Source: Rhynochetos jubatus (lineage: Eukaryota; Chordata; Aves; Eurypygiformes; Rhynochetidae). From it: a stretch of DNA of 64,000 nucleotides. Within the stretch, counting starts at the first letter, position 1. Each line of letters begins with the position of its first letter. Location of the stretch: assembly GCA_027574665.1 (NCBI GenBank), contig CM050690.1, positions 35,868,357 through 35,932,356 on the forward strand, read 5' to 3'. Shown piece after piece: positions 50,111-61,726 of this stretch. The position numbers and the translations under genes are program-made. The notes under the pieces were generated by a model. The model was not told where the DNA came from. It did no database searches and worked only from the letters and a program-made list of their open reading frames with translations.

Positions 50111-51651
50111 AGAATACAACTTTCAGAGGAGACTGAATAAAGAACTAATGTGCTTAAAATGAAGAACCAGGTTAGTGCAACTTGGAACAAATAATCAAAC
50201 TGTTCATAACTAGCTGAAAAATGAACTGGAGCTGACTAACAGCCTCAGACATTTGATGTGTTAATCAGGAGCAAACTTAGTCAAATCATTCCTGCAAGAT
50301 GGTAACAGGACTTATAAATGGGACAGGTAATAATAACTGGATACTAACATATACAATAATATAGGTAAAAATTAGTAACTATGGAATCACGTGACCAACA
50401 CAGAAGCTAAATTTGGAAGTACTCTTCTGATGACACATCAATAAAATGGTGCAAAGATGGGAAATAATGGTCACTTAGAGAGAATTTACTGTTCTTCACA
50501 GTCTAAAGGAAGGATTTCTCAGAGTGTGTCATTATAGAAAGCGACATTGATGTAGCTTGACATCTTTAAAAGACTAGATCATCCCAGTCCTGTATTTTAT
50601 GGTTCCCCCAAAATAATAAAGTCAAACCAAAGCATTTTACTTCATCAAAATCAAATATAAATCTGTAAATTATTCATTTTGACATATCCCAATATAAAAC
50701 TTAATTGAAATTGGCACGTTCCACTGGAAAAAAAAAACGAAACCAAAACAATTTGATGAAGTTTCAACTTCTGATGTAAAACTGTTCCATCAAAGGTGTT
50801 TTGACTGGTTCTTACTTTCATCAGATAAATCATAAAACCATGACTACCTGAAATGCTTATAAAAACCTTGATGATAGCCTCTGAAGACAAGCAGAAAAAA
50901 ATGGCTGTAGAGGTTGTTTAGTCTCTCAGGCTAGTCACTGCCTCTGCAGCTTGGTCTTCAAGCACATAAACATGAATCCAGGATGTGGAACAGAAATCAG
51001 GATGTGGCCTATTATGTGCCCAGACAGAGGTCTTTCGTCTTTCAGAGACTGCTAATCTGTCATCTTTTTCTAGTAGCAAATAACTGTGTAATGTACAAAA
51101 AGGAGAAATGTATACAGCTTAGAGAAAGCATGAGTGGAAGAAACTGAACTTTGGGTCTTCCAATTAGAACAGGAGGGCTTTTTAAGATAATTGATTTTTG
51201 AAGAACTACGTGGAAAGGAAGTGCAATGGTGTTTTGCCCTGAAGTGATGCTGTCTCAAGCCGTTTGATCAGAGTAATCACATTGTAGAATGCATACACCC
51301 TGCTTTGTTGTCTGTCAATCTGTGCTTGTTGAACAAACCTATGCTTTGGAGAGGTCTGAAAATACTGTCCCAATGCTTTATGAATGACATTAATCAAAGT
51401 ACACGTTTACTGTTCAAGGGAAGTTATTTTCTATTATTACTTCTGAGGAGCATTCATCTTTTTTAAAAGGAGGCCTTTGTTATGTCCTCTGTGTTCAGCG
51501 CCAAGAAAACCCATTCTGTTAGGGGATTTAGCCCTTCAGCAAATATCTGATCCCAGATGCAGGACACAGTGAAGTAGGCTCTGTTCCTTCCTCAGAATTG
51601 CAGAGGAGGGCTCTTCACAACTACAAAGATTCTGGACCTCCTCTTGACCGG

Positions 51652-51734
51652 CACATACATATATATATGTATGAGTGTATATGTACAAATGTGTATGTGT
51701 GGATATATGTATTCATAAACACAAACACACATAA
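51652..51734. repeat. Imperfect (TA/TG)n microsatellite
   Basis: ACATACATATATATATGTAT, then GTGTATATGTACAAATGTGT, a TGTGTGGATATATGT segment and a final CACAAACACACAT run. Confidence 0.85.
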
Positions 51735-52364
51735 ATCCACTGTGACCTGTGACAGGAATACCAGGTGTTCTACTTTGTATTTTGAATTATGTTGTATAAG
51801 CAGTAAAGTATTCGGAAATATTGATAAATTATTCTAGGTTTCTTTGTGTAAGAAGATTGTGTGTAGTTGTTGAAACCCTATTAAATAATAGCAAGACCTG
51901 TGGTGAGGAGCTGAAATTTTAGTGCTGAAGAGGAAGATATGCTGGGAAGTAAAAGGAAGGTGATAGAAGCTATGTTTACAGTCGGTAATCTATCAGTCAC
52001 TTGTTGGAAATAGTTAACTGGGACTAGAAAGAGTCATATCTCCTTACTAGAAGACTGATCTTGACTTAAATTATTAAAAGTAATTTGAATGTACTTAATT
52101 CCGAAGGATGATATATGGAACATGTAAAACTACTGAGACTCTCTTTAGACATAATGAGAAAATAATTGAATACAGCCTCTGCTGAGACCTTTGTGGCAAG
52201 GTCCTGACCAAGTTGACCTGTGTTGTAATGCTATGAAGATTTGTCTTATTATAAGGTCATACTTCTCTCAAATTACTAGATTATTTTGATTTCCTGTGAG
52301 ATCAATTTCCATATGCTTTTCTCCTACCTTACAAGCCCTTTTCAGGAACAAATTTCTTGTAGGT

Positions 52365-53438
52365 TATAGAATCATAGAATCATAAAATCACAGAATGGTT
52401 TGGGTTGGAAGGGACCTTAAAGATCATCTAGTTCCAACCCCCCTGCCATGGGCAGGGACACCTTCTACTAGACCAGATTGCATAAAACCTATTCCAGCCT
52501 GTCCTTGAACACTTCCAGGGATGGGGCATCCACAGCTTTTCTGGGCAACCTGTTCCAGTGACTCACCACCCTCCCTGGCAAAGAACTTCTTCCTGATATC
52601 TAACCTCAATCTCCCCACTTTCAACTTAAACCCATTACTCCTTGTTCTATCACTACAGGCCCTTGTAAAAAGTCCCCACCATCTTCCTTGTAGGCCCCTT
52701 CAGGTACTGGAACGCTGCTATAAGGTCTCTCTGGAGCCTTCTCTTCTCCAGGCTGAATAAGCCCAAATCTCTCAGCCTTTATCCATAGGACAGGTGCTCC
52801 AGCCCTCTGATCATCTTCATGGTCCTGCTCTGGGCTCGCTCCAACCAGTCTGTATCTTTCTTATGTTGAGAGCTCCACAGACGGACACCGTATTCCAGGT
52901 GGGATCTTACAAGAGCAGAGCAGAAGGGGAGAATCACCTCCCTTAACCTGATGGCCACACTTCTGATACAGCACAGGATAAGTTTGGCTTTCTGGGCTGC
53001 CAGCACACACTCCTGGCTCTTGTTCAGCTTTTCACCCATCAGTACTCCCAAGTCCTCCTGAAGAATCCTCTCTATCCATTCTCCACCTAGCCTGTACTTG
53101 TATTTGGGATTGTCCCGATCCATGTGCAGGACCTTGCACTTGGCCTTGCTGAACTCCATGAGGTTGGCTGTGGCCCACCTCTCCAGCCTGTCCAGGTCCC
53201 CCTGGATGGCATCCCTTCCCTCCAGTGTGCTGACCGCACCACACAGCTGGGTGTCATTAACAAACTTGCTGAGGGTGCACTTGATGCCAACATCCATGTC
53301 ACTGACGAACATGTTAAACAGTACCAGTCCCAACACCGACCCCTGAGGAATGCCACATGTCACTGGTCTCCACTCAGACATTGAGCTGCTGACCACCAGT
53401 CTCTGAGTGTGATCATCCAGCCAGTTTCTTATCCATTA
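52365..53438 (-). mobile_element. CR1 LINE, 5'-truncated (about 1.07 kb)
   Basis: On minus it spans the second half of ORF2 to an intact 3' end with about three or four terminal repeat units (plus strand TATAGAATCATAGAATCATA, AAATCACAGAATGG). Plus words at the other end (TGATCATCCAGCCAGTTTCT) match the part of RT just upstream of the catalytic core. It is the best preserved CR1 in the window and probably one of the younger ones. Confidence 0.95.
52779..53396 (-). pseudogene. CR1 ORF2 fragment: RT palm, thumb and connection
   Basis: A 205-codon open stretch with the RT motif GIPQGSVLG (residues 15-23), the catalytic box read as FVND (residues 45-48), LDRLERWA, MEFSKAKCKVLHMDRDNPKY, and HLEYGVRLWSSQHKKD toward the end. 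In active CR1 RT the box is FADD with two Asp; here codon 53258-53256 on minus is AAT (Asn) where the first Asp belongs, and the preceding residue is Val. It stops at RGLEHLSYG* where the family continues into the C-terminal tail. Tail codons reappear in another frame at 52424-52624 (RLRLDIRKKFFAREG). It cannot be a functional RT. Confidence 0.92.
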
Positions 53439-54363
53439 TGTTCCTTTTTCTCACTGTAATTTTTGAAATTCCTGTTTGCCTAGTCACTTAGTCATTACAT
53501 CACTAGGCAAAATGCAAATATTTTCTTTGGACTGATTACTGGGGAGGAAGGGAGGGCAAATGGTTTGGGAAGTTAATATTCATAACAACTTTGTAAGGCT
53601 CTACCAATGTTCTTGATCTTATGAGGCATATGCCACAATCTTCATACTCCTTAAACTTGGAAGATGTAGAACAAAGGAAAAGGAAGCTTCAAGAAAAAAT
53701 AAAAGAAATATGAAGTACAATGAGTTGTCCACATGTCCTGTTGGGAAGAGCTGGCCTCTCCATGTCCCTGGAAAATCCTTTCATATCACCCTCAGCATTT
53801 CTGACTCACTTCCTCCTCCAGTCAGTATTTAATTTCTCATCAATCCCTAAGTCTTTACAGCCTGTAAAATTATTTCACTCTCACAAAGAGACTGTGCTTG
53901 AACTGCTAGACAGTCACATCTTCATGGCACTCCTCATAAGACTTTTGACTAGGTCCTAGGAGTCAACTTTATCTCAGAGGTGATTGCTTTGCTTCCTCTG
54001 TTTTGTGTTTTCTTCTGCCTGTCTGTATTTTCTCTGTTTATTTATTTTTATTTTTTGTCTTCAAGTTGTGTTTTCAATGCTGACTCTTTCAGATGCTTCA
54101 GGAAGAAAATTAACCTGCACTTAAATAACTTCCAGAAACCTAAAAGACTTCCGGTCAGATTTCAGGTTGCCACTTTGACTTTTTCATGGTTCTAGAAAAC
54201 CACTACAAACTAGGGGAAGTTCTCTTCCAGTTCAGTGTCTTCATGCTTTTCCTCCATCTTTGATTTCATGTTCTGTTAGGATCTGGAAAACTTTGATAAA
54301 AAAATAATCTTTTTGATGAAAAATGAAAAATCATTTGACTGTAATCCAAGTATTTTGAGACAA
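53439..54363. other. Unassigned DNA
   Basis: No recognisable repeat or gene. The plus frames at 53720-53959 and 53980-54195 have no family features. Confidence 0.5.
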
Positions 54364-54837
54364 TGCCATGGTTTAATCCCAGACAGCAACTAAGCACCAC
54401 AGTCACTGACTCAGACCTCCCTAGTAGGATGGGGAACAGAAATGGAAGAGTAAATATGAGCAAACTCATGGGTTCAGACAAAGACAGTTTAATAGGTAAA
54501 GTAAAAGCTGTGCACATAAGCAAAGTAAACCAGCTTCCCATCAGCAGGCAGGTGTTCAGCCATCTCCAGGAAAGCAGGACTCCATCACACATAACAGTTA
54601 CTTGGGAAGACAAACACCATCACCCCAAGCATCATCCCTTCTTTATTCACCCAGATTTTATTGCTAAGTGTGACATCATATGGCCTGGAATATCCCTTTG
54701 GTCAGTGGGGGTCAGCTGTCCCAGCTGAGTCCCTTCCCAGCTTCTTGTGCACCCCAGTCTGTTCGCTGCCAGTCCAGTCTAAGAAGCAGAAAAGTCCTTG
54801 ATGCTGTGTAAGTACTGCTCAGCAACAACTAAAACCC
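54364..54837 (+). mobile_element. Avian ERV LTR, 3'-truncated
   Basis: It starts TGCCATGGTTTAATCCCAGA, GCAACTAAGCACCACAGTCA and continues with AAACTCATGGGTTCAGACAA, AGACAGTTTAATAGGTAAAG, CTCCAGGAAAGCAGGACTCC, CATCATATGGCCTGGAATAT and CAGCAACAACTAAAACCC, then loses homology. The last hundred or so bases and the CA end are missing. It is a different subfamily from the LTRs at 11932 and 58933, with a shared beginning and a shared ATCCCTTTGG-type segment but a different middle. Minus- and plus-strand frames across it (54266-54728) are shadows. Confidence 0.78.
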
Positions 54838-55421
54838 TTGCTATGAAAGTCTTTTTTGGGTGGAAAATAAGGATTTTCCCAAATCAAAATTTTCTAGAGA
54901 AAATTTTCCATTTTAACAATAGTAAAAATTTTTCATGGGGAAAATCAAGGTGCAATATTCTTTTTCCCAAGAGGTACAACATGTAGTATGGCCTGCCAAG
55001 TGTACAGGGAAGCAGAAGCCACAAGAAACTGGAAATAATACTCCCATGATGCCCCACAGCAGTTTGGAAACATGTTAAAGTTATTACTGTAAAATGTTTT
55101 GAGTTTGGAATGTCAAAATATTCTGTTTTGATCTCAAACACTGGAATGAAATGTTGAATACTTTGAATTTTCATTATGATTCAAAGACAAATGTTTGTCT
55201 TCCAGCCAACAGAAATTACATGACACCCGGAAAGGGCTAATGGATAGAAAAGCACAACAGTAAAGGAAGTAGGAGACAAGGCATTAATTTTTGTTGCTCG
55301 CTGCACTGAAAAGCCTCTAATATCAGGTAGCAACCACTGAAGAAAGGTTCTAAAAACTGATGGTGGTAATCTAATCATCTGCTGGTATACTTGAGGCATT
55401 TGATTCTCAGGAGGGAGAAAG

Positions 55422-55455
55422 AAAAAAAAAAAAAAAAAAAAAACCAAACAACCAA
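55422..55455 (+). repeat. A22 followed by CCAAACAACCAA
   Basis: A homopolymer of 22 A followed on plus by CC-interrupted A-rich sequence. Compare 61131. Confidence 0.9.
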
Positions 55456-55639
55456 GGCATGAAAAAGCAAACCAATTAAAAAGAGTTTATAAAATACTTT
55501 TACAAGAACAAGCCTTTGAACAGTGTCAGATGAATGTTGCCTGTAAGCACTAGAAAGTGAGACTGTGCCTCCACCTCCAGCATCCTCATTTTGCCTCCGG
55601 CTGAAGAACCAATACACTGGTATGTGAGCAATCTGCCTC

Positions 55640-55870
55640 CTCCCCCCTCATTACACCTGCAGATAGGAAAATATTTTAAAGTTGCAGTTAATTACCCCAT
55701 CAAATAGAATGTATAAAAGGTAAAGGAAACCCCTGTGGAATCAATGAATTATCAATCATAATATGAAAAGAATTAATCCCCAAGGATGAATGACTTGGCA
55801 GGGTAGGGCTGGTATTTTATTAAAGGCCTTATTTCCCCCCAGTAAGAAAGGGTCTATTAACTTCGAACAC
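55640..55870. promoter_or_regulatory. Weak candidate conserved block with PBX-HOX word
   Basis: AATCAATGAATTATCAATCA at 55739-55758 contains ATCAATCA (TGATTGAT on minus), a PBX-HOX-type site, 12 bp from a second ATCAAT. GTTGCAGTTAATTACC and GAATTAATCCCC lie beside it. Called on word content only. Confidence 0.2.
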
Positions 55871-57783
55871 ATGGAACCACATGAATTAAATTAGGTCACT
55901 CCTCACGTTACAGTTTCAGATTTCATAAAGTGCAGCTTGTGGTTATGTCATGTGTTTCACATCTAAAGCACTGCTTGATGACTTCCCAAACTCTTCAGTA
56001 TTGTACAACCAGTGATATTGACCACAACACTTTCAAAGCTAATGTTAATAATACATATGCCAGTTTTGTAGGCCTGACCATCTTTTCCTTCTCAACAAAC
56101 AAATATTTGTGGTGTGATTGTGGGTGGCTTAACTGTCTGAGTGCCTTGCTGTAAGCAGCTCTTCAGGAAGAAAAAGGCAACAATATTGTCCTGGCTTAAT
56201 TATGGGTAGTGGTAATGGCTTGTTGAAAGTATCCTTTTAAAAGGCATATAACTGCAAAAGCTTACTTAGATGTGAAGAACGAAAAATTGCTAGAGAGCAA
56301 AATACAAATAAAGTAACTGGTTTAAATCTTCCTTCTTTGTCTAATAAATTTCATTTAATTTTATTCTCTAGGACATTGGATGCAGAGGGTGTGTACAACA
56401 TAGAAAGTTTGTTAATCAGAGTAGAAGTGCAAATCATAGCTCAGCAAATAAATAGCTAAACATAACAAGAAACTTTTGTTATTTATCTTAGTATGCTGCT
56501 ATTCCCAGAATTAGGCTCTGTTGGAAACAAGACACCAGCATGTCCATTTAGCCTGCCTTGTTTCACTTATTTCATTTTGTTTGCAGACATAACAGGCATG
56601 CTATTTATTTAGTTTATTCAGTTGTAAGTAAATACCAAAGCTAGGATGCTTTCATTTTAATCCTTTAATTTAACAATCATATACTTCAGGAAGGCTGAGG
56701 CATTTCATGAAGATTGGTATAAAGAGCTATGTTTCCTCTAAGGTTAAAACATATATGAATATTTCATTTGTGATATTTCATTATACTTTCTATCTGGACT
56801 TTATCTCACTTGAATTTACATTGGTGTAACATCCTCTGAAAGTGCTATTTTACTAGCTACTGCATGCATCCTTCCAGAATATCCTTAAAAGACAAAATCA
56901 GAAAAATTTATATCATCAAATAGTAAATGTGAGAAACCAGCTAACCTACTGCCTGTAAACTACCTGGGCTTAGTCCTCATTTCCACCCTGCCCCTGCATC
57001 ACTGTTGGTATTTACTTTCATTCTAGGGCCTGTACATCCATGTTTTACAGAGCTCTTTCTGTCAAGCTGCAAACTAAACTTGACTTTCAGTGTGTCCATT
57101 CAAAGCCTTAAATTTTCTTTATCTTCCCACTGCACCTTTAAAATGTTAATTAGCATTTGGTTTTCCAGGGTGGTTTTTGCAAGTCAAGCCTCCAGTGGGG
57201 TTGCAGCCTTGTGAATAAAGGATCATTTACTTAGTGTTAAGTGCCAACAGATACACACTGACTTTGAAAGGTAGAATTAACGGTAAATATTAGAACACTT
57301 CATTGTACTTCACTACTGCCTCCTGATTATATCGATCCACAAGCATAAGGTTTTGAGTGATAAAACAGAGAAATACTTTCCAAATCACCATGTGTTGCTG
57401 TTTGGAACTCCCTCTTGAGGGTTTTTGATCATCCTCAGCACTCTCTTGTCAGTAACCTTAGATGGCTTTGTGGGTCAAAGACTTTATGAAAAAATGCTGT
57501 CTAAATGTTCTTGAGTATCTATAGCCATGCTATTGTCCCATTACCCTCTTTGGTGTGCCTGTTTTCCTTCTGGTTCATGTCCTTCTATGGTTTCTGCTGA
57601 TGCAGAGAGCTGTTGACAGGTCTCCATCTTCACAAGAAACATGAAGAGGTTCACCACAGTAGAGAATGAAATACCAAACCTTCAGCTTTTGAAGAGTATC
57701 CAGGCATTGTCATGGTTAGATGACACTAGCAAGGTCAAGACACAGACATGGAAAGATCTGAATGAGGTGTTGGAAATTTTAAC

Positions 57784-58512
57784 CATAGAATCATAGAACG
57801 GTTTGGGTTGGAAAGGAACTTAAAGACCACCCAGTTCCAACCCCCTGCCATTGAATGGGACATCCTCCACCAGACCAGGTTGCCCAAAGCCTCATCCAGC
57901 TTGGCCTTGAACACTTCCAGGGATGAGGCATCTACAGCTACTCTGGGAAACCTGTTCCACTGCTTCATTACCCTCTCTGAAGAATTTCTTCCTGATTTCC
58001 AATCTAAATCTCCCAACTTTCAATTTAAACCTGTTACCCCTCGTTCTGTCACTACAGACCCTTGTAAAACGTCCCCCTCCAGCTATCCTGTAGACCCACT
58101 GTAGGTACTGGAAGGCTGCAATATGGTCTCCATAGAGTCTTCGCTTCTCCAGGCTGAACAAGCCCAATTCTCTCAGCCTTTCTTCATAGGAAAGGTGTTC
58201 CAGCCCTCTAAGCATCTTTGTTGCCCTGCTCTGGACTCACTCCAACTGGTTGATGTCCTTCTTTTGTTGGTGGCCCCAGAGCTGGATGCAGTACTCCAGG
58301 TGGGGTCTCATGAGAGCAGAGTAGAGAGGGAGAATCCCCTCCCTCCACCTGCTGGGCACGCTTCTCTGGATACAGCACAGAGTATGGTTGGCTTTCTGGA
58401 CTGCCAGTGCATGCTGCTCATGTCCAGCTTTTCACTCACCAGTACCCCTAGTCCTTCTCCTCAGGGCTGCTCTCAACCTATTCTCCACCCAGTCTGTACT
58501 TGTGTTTGGCAA
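57784..58512 (-). mobile_element. CR1 LINE, 5'-truncated (about 730 bp)
   Basis: Intact 3' end on the left (plus strand CATAGAATCATAGAACGG, TTTGGGTTGGAAAGGAACTT), then the 3' UTR, the ORF2 tail and part of the connection region as far as CTGTACTTGTGTTTGG, where homology breaks. Read on minus it belongs to the same broad CR1 group as the copies at 36434 and 52365. Confidence 0.94.
57892..58215 (-). pseudogene. CR1 ORF2 C-terminal tail fragment
   Basis: A 107-codon stretch with landmarks [45 protein letters not shown] and RKKFF, in the order of the CR1 C-terminus. After RKKFF the frame slips relative to the family and ends in antisense-like sequence (QVSQSSCRC). The N-terminal RT is absent through 5' truncation, and no catalytic motif is present. 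Confidence 0.88.
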
Positions 58513-58932
58513 GTACATTGTACCTTAGCAATGGCATGTCTTGAGAAGCTTGTATACTTTCCTGTATGCTAAGAAGTTAGGGCTGTTGTTCAGATGATTG
58601 AGCAATATTTATTCTTTCTTAAGTCTTGCTTATGATCTGAAAAATTATTTTTAAAGACTTTCTTTTAGTAACTGACTTTGGGCAAGCACATAAAAAAATA
58701 TGTAGATGTGTAAATCAAGCCAGCTTAATCCAAATGCTGTAACACAAACTTAAAACTGTCATGTGAAAAACTGTCTTTCTATGGTGGCCTAATGTTGGAA
58801 CAGTCTAAATATAGCACTATGTCTTTGTCTGAACTTTCTGTGTATCATCTCCTGCTTTTGCAACTGTTTTGTCTCATGCTCCAATGTAAGTCTCAGTAGC
58901 AGAGCCCCAGGTCTCCTATGCTTTCACTATGT
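58513..58932. other. Unassigned spacer between CR1 and LTR
   Basis: About 420 bp of AT-rich unique-looking DNA. Nothing recognised. Confidence 0.5.
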
Positions 58933-59509
58933 TGTGCTAGTTTCAGGCAGGAAAGAGGTAATTTTCTCCACAGTGCAGACTTCTGGCCGACGCTGGTGAG
59001 GGATTGTTTCATTCCATGGTACTTCATACTAAGTGCACGTGTGAAGTTCTCAGGCAGGAAGTGGCCTAGGGGTGTGGGGTGGTCTTTAAGATTTGGTCTA
59101 GCTCAATAGCTGGGTCATTAGCTCTTTTAACTCTTGGTGCGGTTGTTAGCTGTAAGGACCAGTACATTTGTTAGTATTTGGGGGCTTGGCTGTTTTTTGT
59201 TCCCAGCTGGGTTGTTGCTCTGGGGCTCTGGCTCTGCAGGCTCAGAATCTCCATACTCTGGGACCTAGCTGTTTTTCACTTGGTGGGTGGTGAGCATTTT
59301 TATAATAGGTTCTATTTTCTATTATTTTAATTACTTATTATTAATAGTATTGTTAAGATTAGTATCACTATAATTTTCATTTATATTCAATTATCAAATA
59401 GTTCTTATCTCAACTTTTATGAGCTTCCTTGTCTTTTCCTCTGACTCTCCTCCTACACTGGGAGAGACTGTGTGGTACTTAATTGCCAGATAAGGTTAAT
59501 CCATGACAA
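58933..59509 (-). mobile_element. Solo LTR of an avian endogenous retrovirus, with target duplication
   Basis: On minus it begins TTGTCATGGATTAACC and ends ACTAGCACA. In the same order as the LTR at 11932 it carries an ATTAAGTACCACACAG segment, an AT-rich part, CCAGAGCCCCAGAGCAA, a GAGCTAATGA/GAGCTAG segment and a TGGAATGAAACA segment. It is shorter because the piece after that last segment is reduced. TATGT occurs at 58928-58932 and again at 59510-59514, a perfect 5-bp target duplication, so both boundaries are well supported. No internal retroviral sequence. Confidence 0.85.
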
Positions 59510-60591
59510 TATGTAGTTGTTGCAACTTTAAACTGAATCTGTTGAAGGAAAGGGAGCAATTACTAGACAAGGTTCCCACATTTTGAGTTATTAATAAAGT
59601 ATAATAGCACTGATCCAGAGCCTCTGCCCACTTCTGTTTGTCCAGGGGTTCAAATCAACATTTTCATACCCTAGAAGAGTAGTCAAACTGGCAGACTATG
59701 GCCCAAATTAGAACTGTGCGTATATTCTACCCCTCAGTTCTCCCCTTCAAGAGAAATAAAATACCAAAGAAGAGGGCTATTGTAAAATATTAAAATAGCA
59801 TCTTATTTTTATATTTTTCTCAGAAGTTGCTGATGCTCCAGAAAAATAACATGTAACAGTTTTAAAAATAAATATCCAATGAGTTTAAAATAAGCATTAG
59901 CAGTAATTACCTACTGAAGTAAGTTTCTATTGTGAAGTAGCAAAAATAAAGGATCGTGGTCCCAAGAATAGAATAAGAATAATTTTGATATGTAAATTTA
60001 AAAAAAAAAAAAGATAAAAGGGTAAAATAGTATTAAAAGGTAAGTTTCAACACAGACATTAACATAAATGCGAAATGTGTTTATAGTGCATCAAAGATTC
60101 CAAGAGAAAGCTAACAAACTAGGAAATTTTGCATTATTACAATAGAAAAAGTAACACAAAAATAATTAATTATGATCCATAGGTATTCCAAGAACACGAT
60201 ATAGATATAAGAAATGGTAGTCTTTTCTACCTAAGCTAGGCTTCTAAAAGCAAGGTATTCTTTTTTAGATTCTATATTCTATTGAAACTGTGTAGAAATG
60301 TTATCATTCTCTAATGCTGCATTTCAGTCCTCTTGACTCTATTAATATTACATTCTATAGTCTTTTAAACCAGAAAGAAATGTAGGAAATTATGAGATGA
60401 AGGACATAATTTTCCTTAAGAATTATGATCCTTTTGTAATTACAGAAGTGACATGTAAAAAGAAATAATGGTCTCTAATATATCTACGGAAAGAAAAGAG
60501 ATAGCATGGAATCCTGACTAAGGGATTGCAAAACTGTCCAGGTAATTTGGTCAGAGAAAGATGATGTTTGTAAAATAAAACCTCTTTCATT

Positions 60592-60615
60592 AAAAAAAAA
60601 AAAAAAAAAAAAAAA
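60592..60615 (+). repeat. A24 homopolymer
   Basis: An uninterrupted run of 24 A. No retrocopy is visible upstream. Confidence 0.9.
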
Positions 60616-61130
60616 GTAGCAAGATCCTTTATTAGGCATTCTGCAATTGCAATCTGCAAAGGATGGAAAACACAAGTCTGAAAATAGTATTTCAGTTATG
60701 CTATGATTTGAGCCTGTGTGTAAGAGAGAAAAGGGTTGTACAGGGAACATAAGGCTACTTTATAGTTACTGTGAAATAAAAGCATTTCATGGTAATAATG
60801 TTGCAACTACATGGTTGTTCTATTGGATATAATAAATGTGTGGCAAATTGCATTATTATGCCATCACTTTTTCCGTGAAGTATTTTTTCACAAATGTTAC
60901 TTAGAAACTGGACTACAGGGAAAACTAACTCAGTACAAATGGGGCTTATTCCATCTCCCACTGAAGTCACCGTAAAAAGTCCCATCAGCTTCAATGAGCC
61001 TCATATAGAAAATAAATGAACTATGTTTTTATTTACAGTTGGGACTCATATAGTTCAGAGACACAACTTTAAACCTGTAAGTGTCAATAAAGGAGTTCAA
61101 TGACAAGGGCTACAAACTACACCAGGAAGG

Positions 61131-61172
61131 AAAAAAAAAAAAAAAAAAAAAACCAACCAAAAAACCCAAACA
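61131..61172 (+). repeat. A22 followed by CCAACCAAAAAACCCAAAC
   Basis: A homopolymer of 22 A followed by CC-interrupted A-rich sequence, as at 55422. Confidence 0.9.
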
Positions 61173-61398
61173 TAAATAGAAAGCTCTGTATTGTGCAGAT
61201 AAGCAGAGCAGCTATACCAGGAAGAAAAAACCCATGTCAGCGTCTAAGACATCTTCTTCCTGGGGCAAAAGTGAAGCACAAAGCCATGTCACCTCTTCAT
61301 CTACGACTGCTACTCGGTGGTGTTTTATCCCTGCATAATCTTTCCCATGTGAGGATACAAATAAGCTGATTTTGTAATATAACTAATTAAATATAATT

Positions 61399-61444
61399 AA
61401 TACATACACACTCATACTTGCATGTGTGTATACATATATATATG
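61399..61444. repeat. Imperfect (CA/TG/TA)n microsatellite
   Basis: AATACATACACACTCATACT, then TGCATGTGTGTATACATATA and TATATG. Confidence 0.8.
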
Positions 61445-61688
61445 TTCCTTTAATGATGCTAATACAAAAATTATGGAGACCAGGCACTGGAGTGGAAGAC
61501 TGAAAGTAGACGTGGATTTCGTGCTGCTGGAGCAATTGCAGTGCTAATAAACTTGTTTTATCAGCATCAAATATTTTAAGAGAACATTTCTCCAATTTAA
61601 CTGGACTAACAGGACAAGATACTACTGGAACCTCAGTTTACATCCTCTCAACTGACAGGATTTCTTCTGCTTATATCACAAACAGCTG

Positions 61689-61726
61689 TACAATACCATG
61701 AGTTGGAAGAGATTCACATGGATCAT
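61689..61726 (-). mobile_element. 3' end of an older CR1, separated by a later insertion
   Basis: Plus sequence ATACCATGAGTTGGAAGAGA followed by TTCACATGGATCAT corresponds to the 3' terminus of the CR1 type that continues at 62594 (family form: CGAGTTGGAAGGGACCCACA then AGGATCAT). Its partner lies on the far side of the inserted CR1. Confidence 0.75.

Larger units (their letters stand above)
48373..52364. other. Unassigned AT-rich DNA
   Basis: A region at 49095-49270 is rich in self-complementary ATGCAT-type words and holds a perfect octamer, ATGCAAAT, at 49160-49167. A pyrimidine tract built on CCTTT units lies at 50054-50110. A TA/TG microsatellite lies at 51652-51734. No gene is recognised. 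Confidence 0.45.
54838..57783. other. Unassigned DNA with an A22 tract and a possible regulatory block
   Basis: A22 at 55422-55443 and the candidate block at 55640-55870 are listed separately. Frames at 55181-55617 on minus are driven by the A tract (Phe runs). No gene is recognised. Confidence 0.45.
59510..61688. other. Unassigned AT-rich DNA with simple tracts
   Basis: A-runs at 60001-60012, 60592-60615 and 61131-61152 and a microsatellite at 61399-61444. Minus frames at 60423-60750 contain Phe runs from the A24 tract. No gene is recognised. Confidence 0.5.

Noticed and set aside
53098-53384. Two plus frames of 82 and 86 codons
   Set aside because: Antisense shadows of the CR1 RT fragment at 52779-53396.
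54266-54728. Overlapping frames on both strands (115 and 121 codons)
   Set aside because: They lie in the LTR at 54364-54837 and have no retroviral protein motif; solo LTRs carry no such gene.
58123-58572. 149-codon plus frame
   Set aside because: Antisense of the CR1 copy at 57784-58512, running a little into unique DNA.
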